Origin: Aegilops tauschii subsp. strangulata
Lineage: Eukaryota; Streptophyta; Magnoliopsida; Poales; Poaceae
Assembly (NCBI RefSeq): GCF_002575655.3
Contig: NC_053037.3
Span: forward strand, 444,819,793 to 444,883,792
Length of the DNA: 64,000 nucleotides
Direction: 5' to 3'
Shown: in pieces, positions 21,569 through 33,083 of the stretch
Position numbering within the stretch: position 1 is the stretch's first letter
Layout: the number at the start of each line of letters is the position of its first letter
The notes under the pieces: model-generated
Databases searched by the model: none
Told to the model about the DNA's origin: nothing
The model's input: only the letters and a program-made list of their open reading frames with translations
Made by a program: the position numbers and the translations under genes

Positions 21569-23678
21569 ATATCAGCCACCTATCAAGGAAGAAACTAAAG
21601 AACCGATACCAGTTAAAGAAGAAACTATACTTTATAATATTGATCCAGTTGTTCCTTCTGCTTATATTGAGAAACCACCTTTCCCTGTTAGGATAAAGGA
21701 ACATGCTGAGGTTTCAACTGTGGTTAACAAAAGCTATATTAGAACACCTAAACCTGGTGAACAAATTAAAGTAGAACCTAGCATTGCTATGGTTAAAGAT
21801 CTCTTGGAAGAAGATATTGATGGGCATGTTATTTACTTCTATGAAGAAGCTGCTAAAATTGCTAAACCTGATAGAAAAGATAAACATAGACCTGTTGTTG
21901 GCATGCCTGTTATTTCAGTTAAAATAGGAGATCATTGTTATCATGGTTTATGTGACATGGGTGCTAGTGTGAGTGCTATTCCTTACACCTTATATCAAGA
22001 AATTATGAAAGACATAGCACCTACTGAGTTAGAAGAAATAGATGTTACTATTAAGCTTGCTAATAGAGACACAATATCACCATTTGGGATTGTTACAGAT
22101 GTTGAAGTCTTGTGTGGGAAAATAAAATACCCTACTAATTTTCTTGTTCTTGGTTCCCCACAAGATGACTTCTGTCCCATTATCTTTGGTAGACCTTTCT
22201 TGAATACAGTTAATGCTAAGATAGATTGTAAGAAACAAACTGTTGGTGTTAGCTTTGGTGATGAGTCTCATGAGTTTAATTTTTCCATGTTTAGTAGAAA
22301 TCTTCATGAAAAAGAATTGCGTAGTAAGGATGAATTAATTGGTCTTGCTTCTATTGCTGTGCCACCTACTGATCCTTTAGAACCATATTTGCTAGACCAT
22401 GAAAATGATTTACATATGCATGAAAGAAATGAAATAGATAAGATTTTATTTGAACAACGTCCTCTACTTGAACACAATTTGCCTATTGAAACTCTAGGAG
22501 GTCCACCTCCACCTAAAGGTGATCCTGTGTTTGAATTAAAACAATTGCCAGACACTTTGAAATATGCTTATCTTGATGAAAAGAAGATATATCCTGTTAT
22601 TATCAGTGCTAACCTTTCAGAACATGAAGAAGAAAGATTATTGAAAGTTCTAAGGAAGCACCGGGCTGCTATTGGATATACTCTTGATGATTTAAAGGGC
22701 ATTAGTCCCACTCTATGTCAGCACAAAATTAATATGGAACCTGATGCTAAACCCGTTGTTGATCACCAACGTCGGTTAAATCCGAAGATGAAAGAAGTGG
22801 TAAGAACGAAAATACTAAAACTTCTGGAAGCAGGTATAATCTATCCTATAGCTGATAGTAGATGGGTAAGTCTTGTTCATTGTGTCCCTAAGAAAGGAGG
22901 TATTATGGTTGTTCCTAATGATAAGAATGAACTTATTCCACAAAGAATTGTTAGAGGCTATAGAATGGTAATTGATTTTAGAAAACTAAACAAAGCAACT
23001 AGAAAAGATCATTACCCTCTGCCTTTTATTGATCAAATGCTTGAAAGATTATCTAAGCACACACACTTTTGCTTCCTTGATGGATACTCTGGCTTTTCAC
23101 AAATACCTGTTTCTCAACCTGATCAAGAAAAGACCACTTTTACTTGTCCTTTTGGAACCTATGCTTATAGGCGTATGCCTTTTGGTTTATGTAATGCACC
23201 AGCTACCTTTCAAAGATGTATGACTGCTATATTCTCTGACTTTTGTGAAAAGATTGTTGAGATTTTCATGGATGACTTTTCTGTTTATGGGAAGTCTTTT
23301 GATGATTGTTTAAGCAATCTTGAGCGAGTTTTGCATAGATGTGAACAAACAAATCTTGTCTTGAATTGGGAGAAGTGCCACTTTATGGTTAATCAAGGCA
23401 TTGTCTTGGTTCATAAAATTTCCGAAAGAGGTATTGAAGTGGTCAAAGATAAGGTTGATGCAATTGAGAAAATGCCATGTCCTAAGGACATCAAAGGTAT
23501 TCGTAGTGTCCTAGGTCATGCTGGTTTCTATAGGAGATTTATCAAAGACTTTTCTAAAATTTCTAGGCCTCTTACTAATCTTTTGCAAAAGGATATTCCT
23601 TTTGTTTTTGATGATGATTGTCTTGAAGCCTTTGAAACACTCAAGAAAACCTTAATTTCTGCACCTATTGCCGCCTGA
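21519..23678 (+). pseudogene. Fatima copy B protease and reverse transcriptase
   Basis: The longest coding stretch in the window, 719 codons. In order: gag tail PPIKEETKEPIPVKEET; protease with LCDMGASVSAIPY and IIFGRPFLNT; linker with KQLPDTLKYAYLDEKK; RT with [54 protein letters not shown] and [10 protein letters not shown]. It ends after [10 protein letters not shown], because 5 bp are missing against copy A (CCTATTGCCGCC in place of CCTATTGTTCAACCACC). One unusual change is VLVHKIS where copy A has VLGHKIS. Confidence 0.85.
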
Positions 23679-24546
23679 TTGGAACTTGCCTTTTGAAATT
23701 ATGTGTGATGCTAGTGATTATGTTGTTGGTGCTGTTCTAGGACAAAGAGTTGATAATAAATTGAATGTTATTCATTATGCTAGTAAAACTCTAGACAGTG
23801 CTCAAAGAAACTATGCTACTACTGAAAAAGAATTCTTAGCAGTGGTGTTTGCTTGTGATAAATTAAGACCTTATATTGTTGATTCCAAAGTAACTGTTCA
23901 CACAGTCCATGCTGCTATTAAATATCTTATGGAAAAGAAAGATGCTAAACCTAGACTTATTCGTTGGTTTCTCTTGTTACAAGAATTTGATTTACATATC
24001 ATTGATAGAAAAGGAGCTGAGAACCCCGTAGTTGATAACTTGTTTAGGCTTGAAAATGTGCTTGATGACCCACTACCTATTGATGATAGTTTTCCTGATG
24101 AGCAGTTAGCTGCAATAAATGTTGCTAATGGTACTCCTTGGTATGCTGACTATGCTAATTAAATTGTTGCTAAATATTTACCACCTAGCTTTACGTACCA
24201 ACAAAAAAAATTCTTCTATGATTTAAGACATTACTTTTGGGATGACCCACATCTTTATAAAGAAGGTGTAGATGGAATTATTAGACGTTGTGTACCTGAG
24301 CATGAACATGGACATATCCTACGGAAATGTCACTCCGAGGCTTATGGAGGGCATCATGCTGGAGATAGAACTGCTCACAAGGTATTGCAATCTGGATTTT
24401 ATTGGCCTACTCTCTTCAAGGATGCCTGTAAGTTTGTCTCATCTTGTGATGAATGTCAAAGAATAGGTAATATCTGTAAGAGTCAAGAAATGCCTATGAA
24501 TTATTCACCTGCTGTTGAACCATTTGATGTTTGGGGATTTGATTAA
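23668..24546 (+). pseudogene. Fatima copy B RNase H and integrase zinc domain
   Basis: RNase H in the shifted frame, 23668-24162: [46 protein letters not shown] (His changed from the TDH of copy A). A TAA at about 24160 interrupts YADYAN. The H2C2 integrase zinc domain continues to 24546 (HSEAYGGHHAGDRTAHKVL, CDECQRIG). Another TAA follows in GFD-stop-MGP at the start of the integrase core. Confidence 0.8.
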
Positions 24547-25446
24547 ATGGGACCTTTTCCTTCCTCTAATGGGTATACACATATTTTGGTTGATGTTGAT
24601 TATGTTACTAAATGGGTAGAAGCTATTCCAACCAGTAGTGCTGATCACAACACCTCTATTAAAATGCTTAAGGGAGTTATTTTCCCAAGGTTTGGAGTCC
24701 CTAGATATTTAATTACTGATGGTGGTTCAAACTTTATTCATGGTGCTTTCCGTAAAATGCTTGCCAAGTATGATGTTAACCATAGAACTGCATCACCCTA
24801 TCATCCTCAGTCTAGTGGTCAAGTTGAACATAGCAATAGAAAAATTAAATTAATTTCGCAAAAGACTGTCAATAGGTCCAGGAAGAATTGGTCTAAGAAA
24901 TTAGATGGTGCACTTTGGGCTTATAGAACAGCATATAAAAATCCTATGGGTATGTCTCCTTATAAAATGATTTACGGAAAAGCTTGTCATTTGCCTCTTG
25001 AGTTAGAACATAAAGAATTATGGGCAGTTAAAGAACTCAATTATGATTTCAAACTTGCTGGTGAAAAGAGGTTATTTGATATTAGCTCATTAGATGAGTG
25101 GAGAACCCAAGCATATGAAAATGCAAAGTTATTCAAAGAGAAAGTTAAAAGATGGTATGACAAAAGAATCCAAAAGCGTGAGTTTAAAGTCGGAGAATAT
25201 GTTCTTTTGTACAACTCTCGTTTTAGATTTTTTGTAGGAAAGCTCCTCTCGAAATGGGAAGGCCCATATGTCATCGAGGAGGTTTACCGGTCAGGTGCCA
25301 TCAAAATAAATAATTCCGAAGGTACTAACCCGAAGGTTGTCAATGGGCAACGAATAAAGCATTATATCTCAGGTACACCTATTATCCAAACTTTGACACC
25401 GGAAGAACACATAAAAGAGTCCTTCCAGAACACTCCAGAATTGTGA
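24547..25446 (+). pseudogene. Fatima copy B integrase core and C-terminus
   Basis: 299-codon open stretch of integrase: MGPFPSSNGYTHILVDVDYVTKWVEA, then ITDGGSNFIHGAFRKML (second catalytic Asp), then YHPQSSGQVEHSNRKIK (catalytic Glu), then AYRTAYKNPMGMSPY and the GPY/F-like KWEGPYVIEEVYR. It is complete from the core start to a stop after FQNTPEL. This segment shows what is missing from copy A at the LINE insertion: the 41 bp encoding about GYTHILVDVDYVTK. Confidence 0.82.
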
Positions 25447-25779
25447 AAATAAGGAGGTACGTGATACTGTAAGTAAACGGACTCCAAAAAATCCGCAAAA
25501 AATTTTTTTATCAGTTTTGGAATATTTTAGAATTTTGGAAATAAAGAAACTTCCAGGAAGCATCCCCTGGTGGGCATAAGACACCAGGGCGCGCCGGGCG
25601 CCCAGGTGGGTTGTGCCCACCTGGGACACCTTCCGTACTCCGTTTTTATTCCATGTACTTGTCCTCCAAGATAAAAAAATCTATATATACTTCCCGAACC
25701 TGTTAACCACCGTATCGCGGAGAAAATCCTCTGTTCTCTTTTCTTGTTGTTTCTGATCAGATTTGTCAAGCTAGGCATC

Positions 25780-26169
25780 ATGTCTTCCTGCTCCTCCAAC
25801 CACATGGAAGAAGATGCTTGGCTGATGAAGATCGAGACGAAGAGGGAGGAGCCTACGGACGCCATCAAGGGAGACAAGGGCAAGGAAGCTGCCGTAGATC
25901 CATCCCTGGTGGCAACACAAGCACTGTTGGCCGAGGAGGAGGAGGAAGATATCCTTAAACCATATCTTACTCACCTTACTCCTGCTGAGATTGAAGCTTT
26001 TCGCGTCATTGAAATAGTTCACATACAAAATAAGTATCTCACTCGCGAAAATATTCTGCATCAAGAGCATATCACCTATCTCCGGAGCGTCATCCCTCAG
26101 TTGGAGAATCTCAAGGATAGGATTTCTTCATCACCACCACCATCTTCTTCACCACCAAAGGAGAACTGA
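25780..26169 (+). CDS. Fatima accessory ORF downstream of pol, copy B (129 aa)
   Basis: Counterpart of 6867-7289. The ATG at 25780 gives MSSCSSNHMEEDAWLMKIETK. An acidic run (LAEEEEEDILK) is followed by a region that looks helical and coiled (ENILHQEHITYLRSVIPQLENLKDR) and the tail SSPPPSSSPPKEN. Start, acidic EEDA-LM-I motif and tail agree with copy A; the middle differs almost completely, so the two copies belong to different sublineages. No signal peptide or membrane helix is visible. A short pyrimidine-rich stretch precedes the ORF (25735-25755). Role unknown; capsid, nuclear-import or regulatory roles would be guesses. Confidence 0.55.
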   Translation: MSSCSSNHMEEDAWLMKIETKREEPTDAIKGDKGKEAAVDPSLVATQALLAEEEEEDILKPYLTHLTPAEIEAFRVIEIVHIQNKYLTRENILHQEHITYLRSVIPQLENLKDRISSSPPPSSSPPKEN

Positions 26170-27772
26170 GTATCGGGTATGGGCACTCCCCTTGGATTTC
26201 GCCAAGCTTGGGGGAGGTGCCCCGGTATCGTATCATCCCACTATCTTTTTGCTTTTACTTATTTTAGTTCGATCTTTTGCTTTAGATGAATAAAAGTTAG
26301 TTCGATCCTTTCTTCTTTGTGAGTTTGCTTAGTGGTCTATCATTGTAATCGTGTGCAAGTTATATAATAAAGTTTAGTTTGAGTTTTTGCTTTCTTTACT
26401 TTCATGTTGCAAATAAAGATAAGAAATAAGAAAGAAAGAAAAAGAAAGCAAATAAAAGAAAGTAAATAAATCAATAAGATTATATACTAATCTATGGTAG
26501 GTGATGGCACCACATAAGGAAAAGTATGAGTAAGAAAATTTTATTAGAGATTGACAAATATAGCATTAGTCAATGATGCAACTCATGAAAGAATTAATAA
26601 GGGAAGAGAAGATTCACATATAAATATACTATCCTATAAATATTTTGTGATTGTGAACCCTCATCAAAATATTATATGCCAAAATTGTTGACATTGGACA
26701 ATGAAGACAACTTAATGGTTTATGATTGTTTATATTCACATAGAAGTCATATTGTCATAGATCCTTCAACATGTGGTGCTTGCCCCCTATCTTTGCTAGC
26801 CAAAAATTCCGCACTAAGTAGAGATACTACTTGTGCATCCAAAAACCCTTAAACCCAAATCTTTTTCAAGTGTCCACCATACCTACCTAGGGATTGCGCA
26901 AGATCCCTCAAGTAAGCTGTCATCGGTGCAAAAAGGCAATAAAAATTGCTTCTAAATATGTGAGATCATTTAGTGTAAGAGAAAATTGAGCGTTGTACGA
27001 ACTTGGATGACAAAGAATAAAAGCAACAGACTGCATAATAAAGTTGTCATCTTAAGGGGCAATACAACGTGACGTTCTCTTGCACTAAGGGATTGAGCAT
27101 GCAAACAAATAAGCGCATGGCAACCTCTGCTTCCCTCTGCGAAGGGCCTATCCTTTACTTTAATGTATTTACTTTTATGCAAAGAGTCAAAGTTTTCCTT
27201 CTATTCCTTTTTATTTTCTCTTTTGGCAAGCATCATGTGGTGAGGAAAGATCTAGGCACATATGTCGAGTTGAATATAGATGGCATGAGTTATTATTGTT
27301 GACATCACCCTTGAGGTGAGTATGTTGGGAAGCGAAACTATAAGCCCCTATCTTTCTATGTGTCCGGTTGAAACGTTTTGCTTATGGGTACAAGGTAAGT
27401 GTTAGCAATCATAAAAGATTATATGATGGTTGAGTATGTGGACTTGCCTAAAGGCTCCGACACGTGACCCTTCCTGAAAAGATGATGAATTGTAGCTGCA
27501 AAGTTGACTGAGAACATAGTTTGTTGGTTTCTAATAGATTTTTTGCTTTATAATTTGATTATGTGATGAACTGTTACTTATTCATGGGAAGTATATGATG
27601 CAAGTTCTACGATAAAAGTCCTATTTTTAATTTTGTTGATATTATAATAATCAACATGATGCTTCTATGTTCGTACTTTGTTTTTATCGACACCTCTCTC
27701 TCAAAGCATGTGGACATGTTTTTTGATTTCGGTTTTCGCTTGAGGACAAGCGAGGTCTAAGCTTGGGGGAGT
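26170..27772 (+). other. Fatima copy B 3' non-coding region and PPT
   Basis: About 1.6 kb without a credible frame, corresponding to 5268-6866 in reverse complement. AT-rich with purine runs at 26410-26470. It ends with a polypurine tract GCTTGGGGGA at 27761-27770, two bases before the 3' LTR start at 27773. Confidence 0.75.
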
Positions 27773-29291
27773 TGATACGTCCATTTTGCATCATGTTTTC
27801 TTACTGTTATTTATAATGTTTTTATCCATAATAATGCTTTTTGGAGTAATTCTAATGCCTTTTCTCTCATAATTTACAAGGTACACACAAAGAGGGAGAA
27901 TTTCGGCAGCTGGAAATCTGGACCTGAAAAAGCTACGTCAGGCTACCTATTCTGCACAACTCCAAATGAGCTGAAACTTGACGGGGATTTTTTATGGAAT
28001 ATTTAAGAAATATTGGAGCCAATAACTACCAGAGGGGGCCACCAGGTGGGCACAACCCACCTGGGCGCGCGAGGGCCCCCTGGCGCGCCCAGGTGGGTTG
28101 TGGCCTCCTCGGTCCACCTCCGGTGCCCATCTTCTGGTATATAAGTCATTTTGACATAGAAAAAATAAGAAGAAGGGCTTTCGGGATGGTGTGCCGTCGT
28201 CTCAAGGCGGAACTTGGGCAGGAGCACTTTTGCCCTCCGGCGGAGCGATTCTGCCGGGGGAACTTCCCTCCCGGAGGGGGAAATCATCGTCATCATCATT
28301 ACCAACAACTCTCCCATCTTGGGGAGGGCAATCTCCATCAACATCTTCGACAGCACCTTCTCATCTCAAACCCTAGTTCATCTCGTGTATTCAATCTTGT
28401 TACCGGAACTATAGATTGGTGCTTGTGGGTGACTAGTAGTGTTGATTACATCTTGTAGTTGATTACTATATGGTTTATTTGGTGGAAGATTATATGTTCA
28501 GATCCAATATGCTATTTAATACTCCTCTGATCATGAGCATGTTTATCATTTGTGAGTAGTTACTTTTGTTCTTGAGGTCACGGGAGAAATCATGTTGCAA
28601 GTAATCATGTGAACTTGATATGTGTTCGATATTTTGATAGTATGTATGTTGTGATTCCCTTAGTGGTGTCATGTGAACGTCGACTACATGACACTTCACC
28701 ATATTTGGGCCTAAGGGAATGCATTGTGGAGTAGCAATTAGATGATGGGTTGCGAGAGTGACAGAAGCTTAAACCCCAATTTATGTGTTATTCCATAAGG
28801 GACCGATTGGATCCTAGAGTTTAATGCTATGGTTAGAATTTATTCTTAATACTTTTCTCGTAGTTGCGGATGCTTGCGGGAGGGCTAATCATAAGTAGGA
28901 GGTTTGTTCAAGTAAGAACAACACCTAAGCACCGGTCCACCCACATATCAAATTATCAAAGTAGCGAACACAAATCAAACCAACATGATGAAAGTGACTA
29001 GATGAAATTCCTGTGTACCCTCAAGAACGCTTTGCTTATCATAAGAGACCGTTTTGGCCTGTCCTTTGCCTCAAAAGGGTTGGGCTACCTTGCTGCATAC
29101 TTGTTACTATTATTGTTACTTGCTCGTTACAAATTATCTTGCTATCAAACTACTCGCTACTTACAATTTCAACACTTACAGACATTACCTTACTGAAAAC
29201 TACTTGTCATTTCCTTCTGCTCCTCGTTGGGTTCGACGCTCTTACTTATCGAAAAGAGCTACAATTGATCCCCTATACTTGTGGGTCATCA
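27773..29291 (+). repeat. Fatima copy B 3' LTR
   Basis: 1519 bp, TGATACGTCCATTTTG to CTTGTGGGTCATCA. It is the only complete, unrearranged Fatima LTR on the + strand. A TATA-like TGGTATATAAG lies at about 28135-28145, followed by a transcribed leader with CCGGCGGAGCG. It is followed directly, without a TSD, by a piece of copia LTR. Confidence 0.9.
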
Positions 29292-29922
29292 CCCTATGAG
29301 GAGGAGAAGGAAAGAGGAGAGGGCAAGGAAAGTGTGGATTAGGATTCCTACTTCCTTCCCTCTCCCCCCTCTTTCCTTCCCCCTCGGTTATATATGGCAG
29401 GGGGGCGCGGGGCCTGGGAGGGACTCCAAGTAGGATTCCTCCTACTTGGGAGCCTCCTATGGCTGCTCCTCCCTCCCTCCCACCTATATATATGAGGAGG
29501 GGGCGCCTAGCACACAACAGACAATTGCCTAGCCGTGTGCGGCGCCCCCCTCTCCATAGTTTACACCCCCGGTCATATTCTCGCGGTGCTTAGGCGAAGC
29601 CCTGCAAGGATCACTTCACCATCACCGTCACCACGCCGTCGTGCTGACGAAACTCATCTACTACCTCAACGTCTTGCTGGATCAAGAAGGCGAGGGACGT
29701 TACTGAGCTGAACATGTGCAGAACTCGGAGGTGTCGTGCGTTAGGTACTTGATAGGTCGGAGCTAGAAGAAGTTCGACTACATCAACCGCGTTGTCAAGC
29801 GCTTCTGCTTACGGTCTACGAGGGTACGTAGACACACTCTCCCCCTCGTTGCTATGCATCTCCATGGATAGATCATTGCGTGTGCGTAGAATTTTTTATT
29901 TTCCATGCAATGATTCCCAACA
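29292..29922 (+). repeat. Angela-type copia LTR fragment
   Basis: The end part of a copia LTR, forward strand, finishing ATTCCCAACA. It shares with the solo LTR at 39000-39390 the segments GCCGTGTGCGG, GGTGCTTAGGCGAAGCCCTGC, CACCACGCCGTCGTGCTGACG and CTACATCAACCGCGTTG. It probably belongs to the element whose interior is at 1-3760. The intervening pol and the first part of the LTR are missing, lost around the Fatima insertions. Confidence 0.8.
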
Positions 29923-29965
29923 ATAATAACTATTTTATTATTGCCTCTAGGGCATATTTCCATCA
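29923..29965 (-). repeat. 43 bp inverted start of a copia LTR
   Basis: Directly after the LTR end CCCAACA comes the reverse complement of an Angela-type LTR start (sense TGATGGAAATATGCCCTAG and following). It ends CCATCA at 29965. It is thus an LTR 3' end joined tail-on to an inverted LTR 5' end, a rearrangement scar. Confidence 0.75.
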
Positions 29966-30601
29966 AAAACACCCCTAATGTGTCCTAAGTTGACATACAG
30001 GCAGTGTGGGCCCAACTGTCGGTACATAGAGGAGAATAAAGAGGCTAAAAATGGGCGCATGTGGGAGTCGAGCTTGGGACGTCACCATGTCACAAGCTCG
30101 CACTAACTAGTGCGACCAATCAAATGGTTTGCTAGTTGTAGGGTGGGTCGTATTATATCACTCGCACTTTGGGGTACCACCCTGTGGCGCCGCCTTAGGG
30201 GAAGCTAGGCGGTGCCAGGTGGGAGGCGCCTCTTTCACTTTTCTGTTTATACTATGTAGTTTTATTTCATCATAGGCATATTAAGCAGCTGGGAGTTAGG
30301 ATAAACCAGGGATTTTTGATAATCAGGAACAAAATAGAAAATTCATTACACACTTGATGGAACGAATGACACATGCATCTTTATTCTAACATCACACTGA
30401 TAAAGAGTACTGAAATCATCTCCATAAAAGGAGGGGAAAAGCATTGGAATATAGGATGTAACAGCGGTATCACATAGGTAATCTCGAACGAGAACGAACA
30501 ATCGCACTAATCCTGACCAACAAAACAAAAATTTCAGAGCACGCTATGAATGCAACATAAGTACAATCAAGTGACGAGCGCCAATCCATAGACACAAAAA
30601 G
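29966..30601. other. unassigned spacer
   Basis: No gene is seen. A GC-rich inverted pair (GGCGCCGCCTT with AAGCTAGGCGGTGCC, 30187-30225) and a degenerate tRNA-like or SINE-like stretch on the reverse strand (about 30065-30125) are present but too weak to call. The last five bases AAAAG are the TSD of the next element. Confidence 0.5.
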
Positions 30602-31396
30602 TGAAGGAAATATGCCCTAGAGGCAATAATAAAGTTATTATTTATTTCCTTATATCATCATAAATGTTTATTATTCATGCTAGAATTGTATTAACCGGAA
30701 ACATAATACATGTGTGAATACATAGACAAACAGAGTGTCACTGGTATGCCTCTACTTGACTAGCTCGTTGATCAAAGATGGTTATGTTTCCTAGTCATAG
30801 ACATGAGTTGTCATTTGATTAACGGGATCACATCATTAGGAGAATGATGTGATTGACTTGACCCATTCCGTTGGCTTAGCACTCGATCGATTAGTATGTT
30901 GCTATTGCTTTCTTCATGACTTATACATGTTCCTATGACTATGAGATTATGCAACTCCCGTTTACCGGAGGAACACTTTGTGTGCTACCAAACGTCACAA
31001 CGTAACTGGGTGATTATAAAGGTGCTCTACAGGTGTCTCCGAATGTACTTGTTGGGTTGGCGTATTTCGAGATTAGGATTTGTCACTCCGATTGTCGGAG
31101 AGGTATCTCTGGGCCCTCTCGGTAATGCACATCACTTAAGCCTTGCAAGCATTGCAACTAATGATTTTTTTGCGGGATGATGTATTACGGAACGAGTAAA
31201 GAGACTTGCCGGTAACGAGATTGAACTAGGTATTGAGATACCGACGATCGAATCTCGGGCAAGTAACATACCGATGACAAAGGGAACAACGTATGTTGTT
31301 ATGCGGTCTGACCAATAAAGATCTTCGTAGAATATGTGGGAGCCAATATGAGCATCCAGGTTCCGCTATTGGTTATTGACCGGAGACGTGTCTCGG

Positions 31397-31708
31397 TGTA
31401 ACACCCCGCATGTAACTTTCCATATTTGTAACTCCAACTCTTGCCATTTTCGGCTATGTGTTATGATTTTTCCTCTGTGGTCGGGTTTTGTCTTTCGTTT
31501 TGCATTTTGTTCATGTCATGCATTTCATATCATGTCATCATGTGCATTGCATTTGCATATGTGTTCGTCTCATGCATCCGAGCATTTTCCCCGTTGTCCG
31601 TTTTGCAATCCGGCGCTCCTATCTCCTTCGGTGCACCCCTCTTGTTTTCTTTCGTGAGCGGGTGTCAAACATTCTCGGAATGGACCGAGGCTTGTCAAGT
31701 GGCCTTAG
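31397..31708 (+). repeat. chromovirus 5' LTR remnant
   Basis: 312 bp matching 34311-34605 of the 3' LTR, apart from an extra ~20 bp (TGCATTTCATATCATGTCA region) at about 31518. After GGCCTTAG the match ends and RT sequence begins, marking the deletion breakpoint. Confidence 0.88.
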
Positions 31709-33083
31709 TGAGCTATTCGAGCAACTCAAAGGTGCTAAAGTATTCTCGAAGCTTGACCTTCGTATGGGTTATCATCAGATTCGCATTCGTGAAGAAGATA
31801 TTCCCAAGACAGCATTCAGAACAAGTTTTGGTTCTTATGAATATACTGTCGTGTCTTTCGGCCTTGTCAATGCTCCTCCAGTATTCTCTCGGATGATGAA
31901 TTTCATCTTCAACCCCTATACCAATGAATTTGTCCTGGTGTATCTCGATGATATCTTGGTCTTCTCCAAGAATAAGAAGGACCATGCCAAACATTTGCGA
32001 TTGGTGCTCGACAAGCTCAGAGAGTATCAATTCTATGCGAAGTTCGCTAAATGTGAGTTTTGGCTCGATGAAGTTCTTTTCCTTGGTCACATCATCTCTG
32101 CCAAGGGCATCGCTGTTAACCCCGAGAAGGTGTCCGCAATTGTGAATTGGGAACCTCCTCAGAATGTCAAGCAGCTCCGCAGTTTTCTTGGTCTTGCAAG
32201 CTATTGCCGAAGATTCGTTGAGAATTTCTCTAAGATTGCAAAGCCTCTTTCCAACCTCCTCCAGAAGCATGTGAAGTATGTCTGGCCTCCTGAGTGTGAC
32301 GTTGCTTTCAACACTCTCAAAGAGAAACTAGTCACAGCTCCTGTCTTGACTCCTCCTGATGAATCCAAGCCATTTGAAGTTTTCTGTGATGCTTCTCTCC
32401 AAGGTCTCGGTGCTGTGTTAATGCAAGAGAAGAAAGTTGTGGCCTATACCTCTCGTCAGTTGAAGCCCAACGAGAAGAACTACCCCACTCACGATCTTGA
32501 GTTGGCGGCAGTTGTTCATGCATTAATAACGTGGAGACATCTCTTGTTGGGAAGACAAGTGGACATTTTCACCGATCACAAGAGTCTCAAGTACATCTTC
32601 ACTCAACCCAACCTCAACCTCAGGCAGACTCGATGGGTCGAAATGATTCAAGAGTACAATCCGAGTATTGAATATACTCCAGGCAAAGCAAATGTCATTG
32701 CAGATGCTTTAAGCAGGAAGGCTTATTGCAACAGCTTAATCCTCAAGCCTTTCCAACCGGATCTTTGTGAAGCTTTCCGCAAGATGAATCTCCAAGTTGT
32801 TCCTCAAGGCTTTCTTGCCAACCTCATAGTCTCTCCTACTTTGGAAGATCAAATTCGTGAGGCACAACTTTTTGATGCCATGGTGAAGAAGGTGAAACGT
32901 GGTATCGACAAGGGTCTTTCCAAATACAAGTGCTATCGCATTGATGACAGAGACACTTTATTCTTCGAGGACCGGAATGTGGTTCCTAAAGGTGATCTAA
33001 GGAAAGTCATAATGAACGAGGCGCACAATTCTCTTCTTTCCATTCATCCTGGAAGTACGAAGATGTATCATGACCTCAAGTAG
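31709..33083 (+). pseudogene. chromovirus RT, RNase H and integrase zinc domain
   Basis: Pol sequence starting within [28 protein letters not shown], then [15 protein letters not shown], catalytic [12 protein letters not shown], then [18 protein letters not shown]. RNase [41 protein letters not shown]. It reaches the HHCC region ([22 protein letters not shown]) and stops at TAG 33081-33083. The frame is open back into the LTR remnant (to about 31488), so LTR sequence is fused in frame to RT, but the RT fingers and everything before are gone. Confidence 0.87.

Larger units (their letters stand above)
13906..29291 (+). mobile_element. Fatima-type gypsy element, copy B (defective)
   Basis: Second Athila-group gypsy element, forward strand, interrupted by the LARD at 13941-20300. 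It has a truncated 5' LTR (13906-13940 and 20306-20765), no PBS, broken gag, long pol frames with two frameshifts and two stops, an accessory ORF (25780-26169), non-coding 3' region, PPT and an intact 3' LTR (27773-29291). Immediately after the 5' LTR the sequence jumps from AAGGCTAT into gag sequence (GTTCGGGGTATC). That removes the ~120 bp that carries the PBS and gag start in copy A. Confidence 0.88.

Noticed and set aside
3756..29296. Possible TSD around the Fatima pair
   Set aside because: ATGAA on the left and CCCTA on the right do not match, so a single clean insertion of the pair is not supported.
30065..30125. tRNA-like or SINE-like stretch on the reverse strand
   Set aside because: Only a faint box B-like word and a tRNA-like layout; no matching A box or tail. 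Too degenerate to call.
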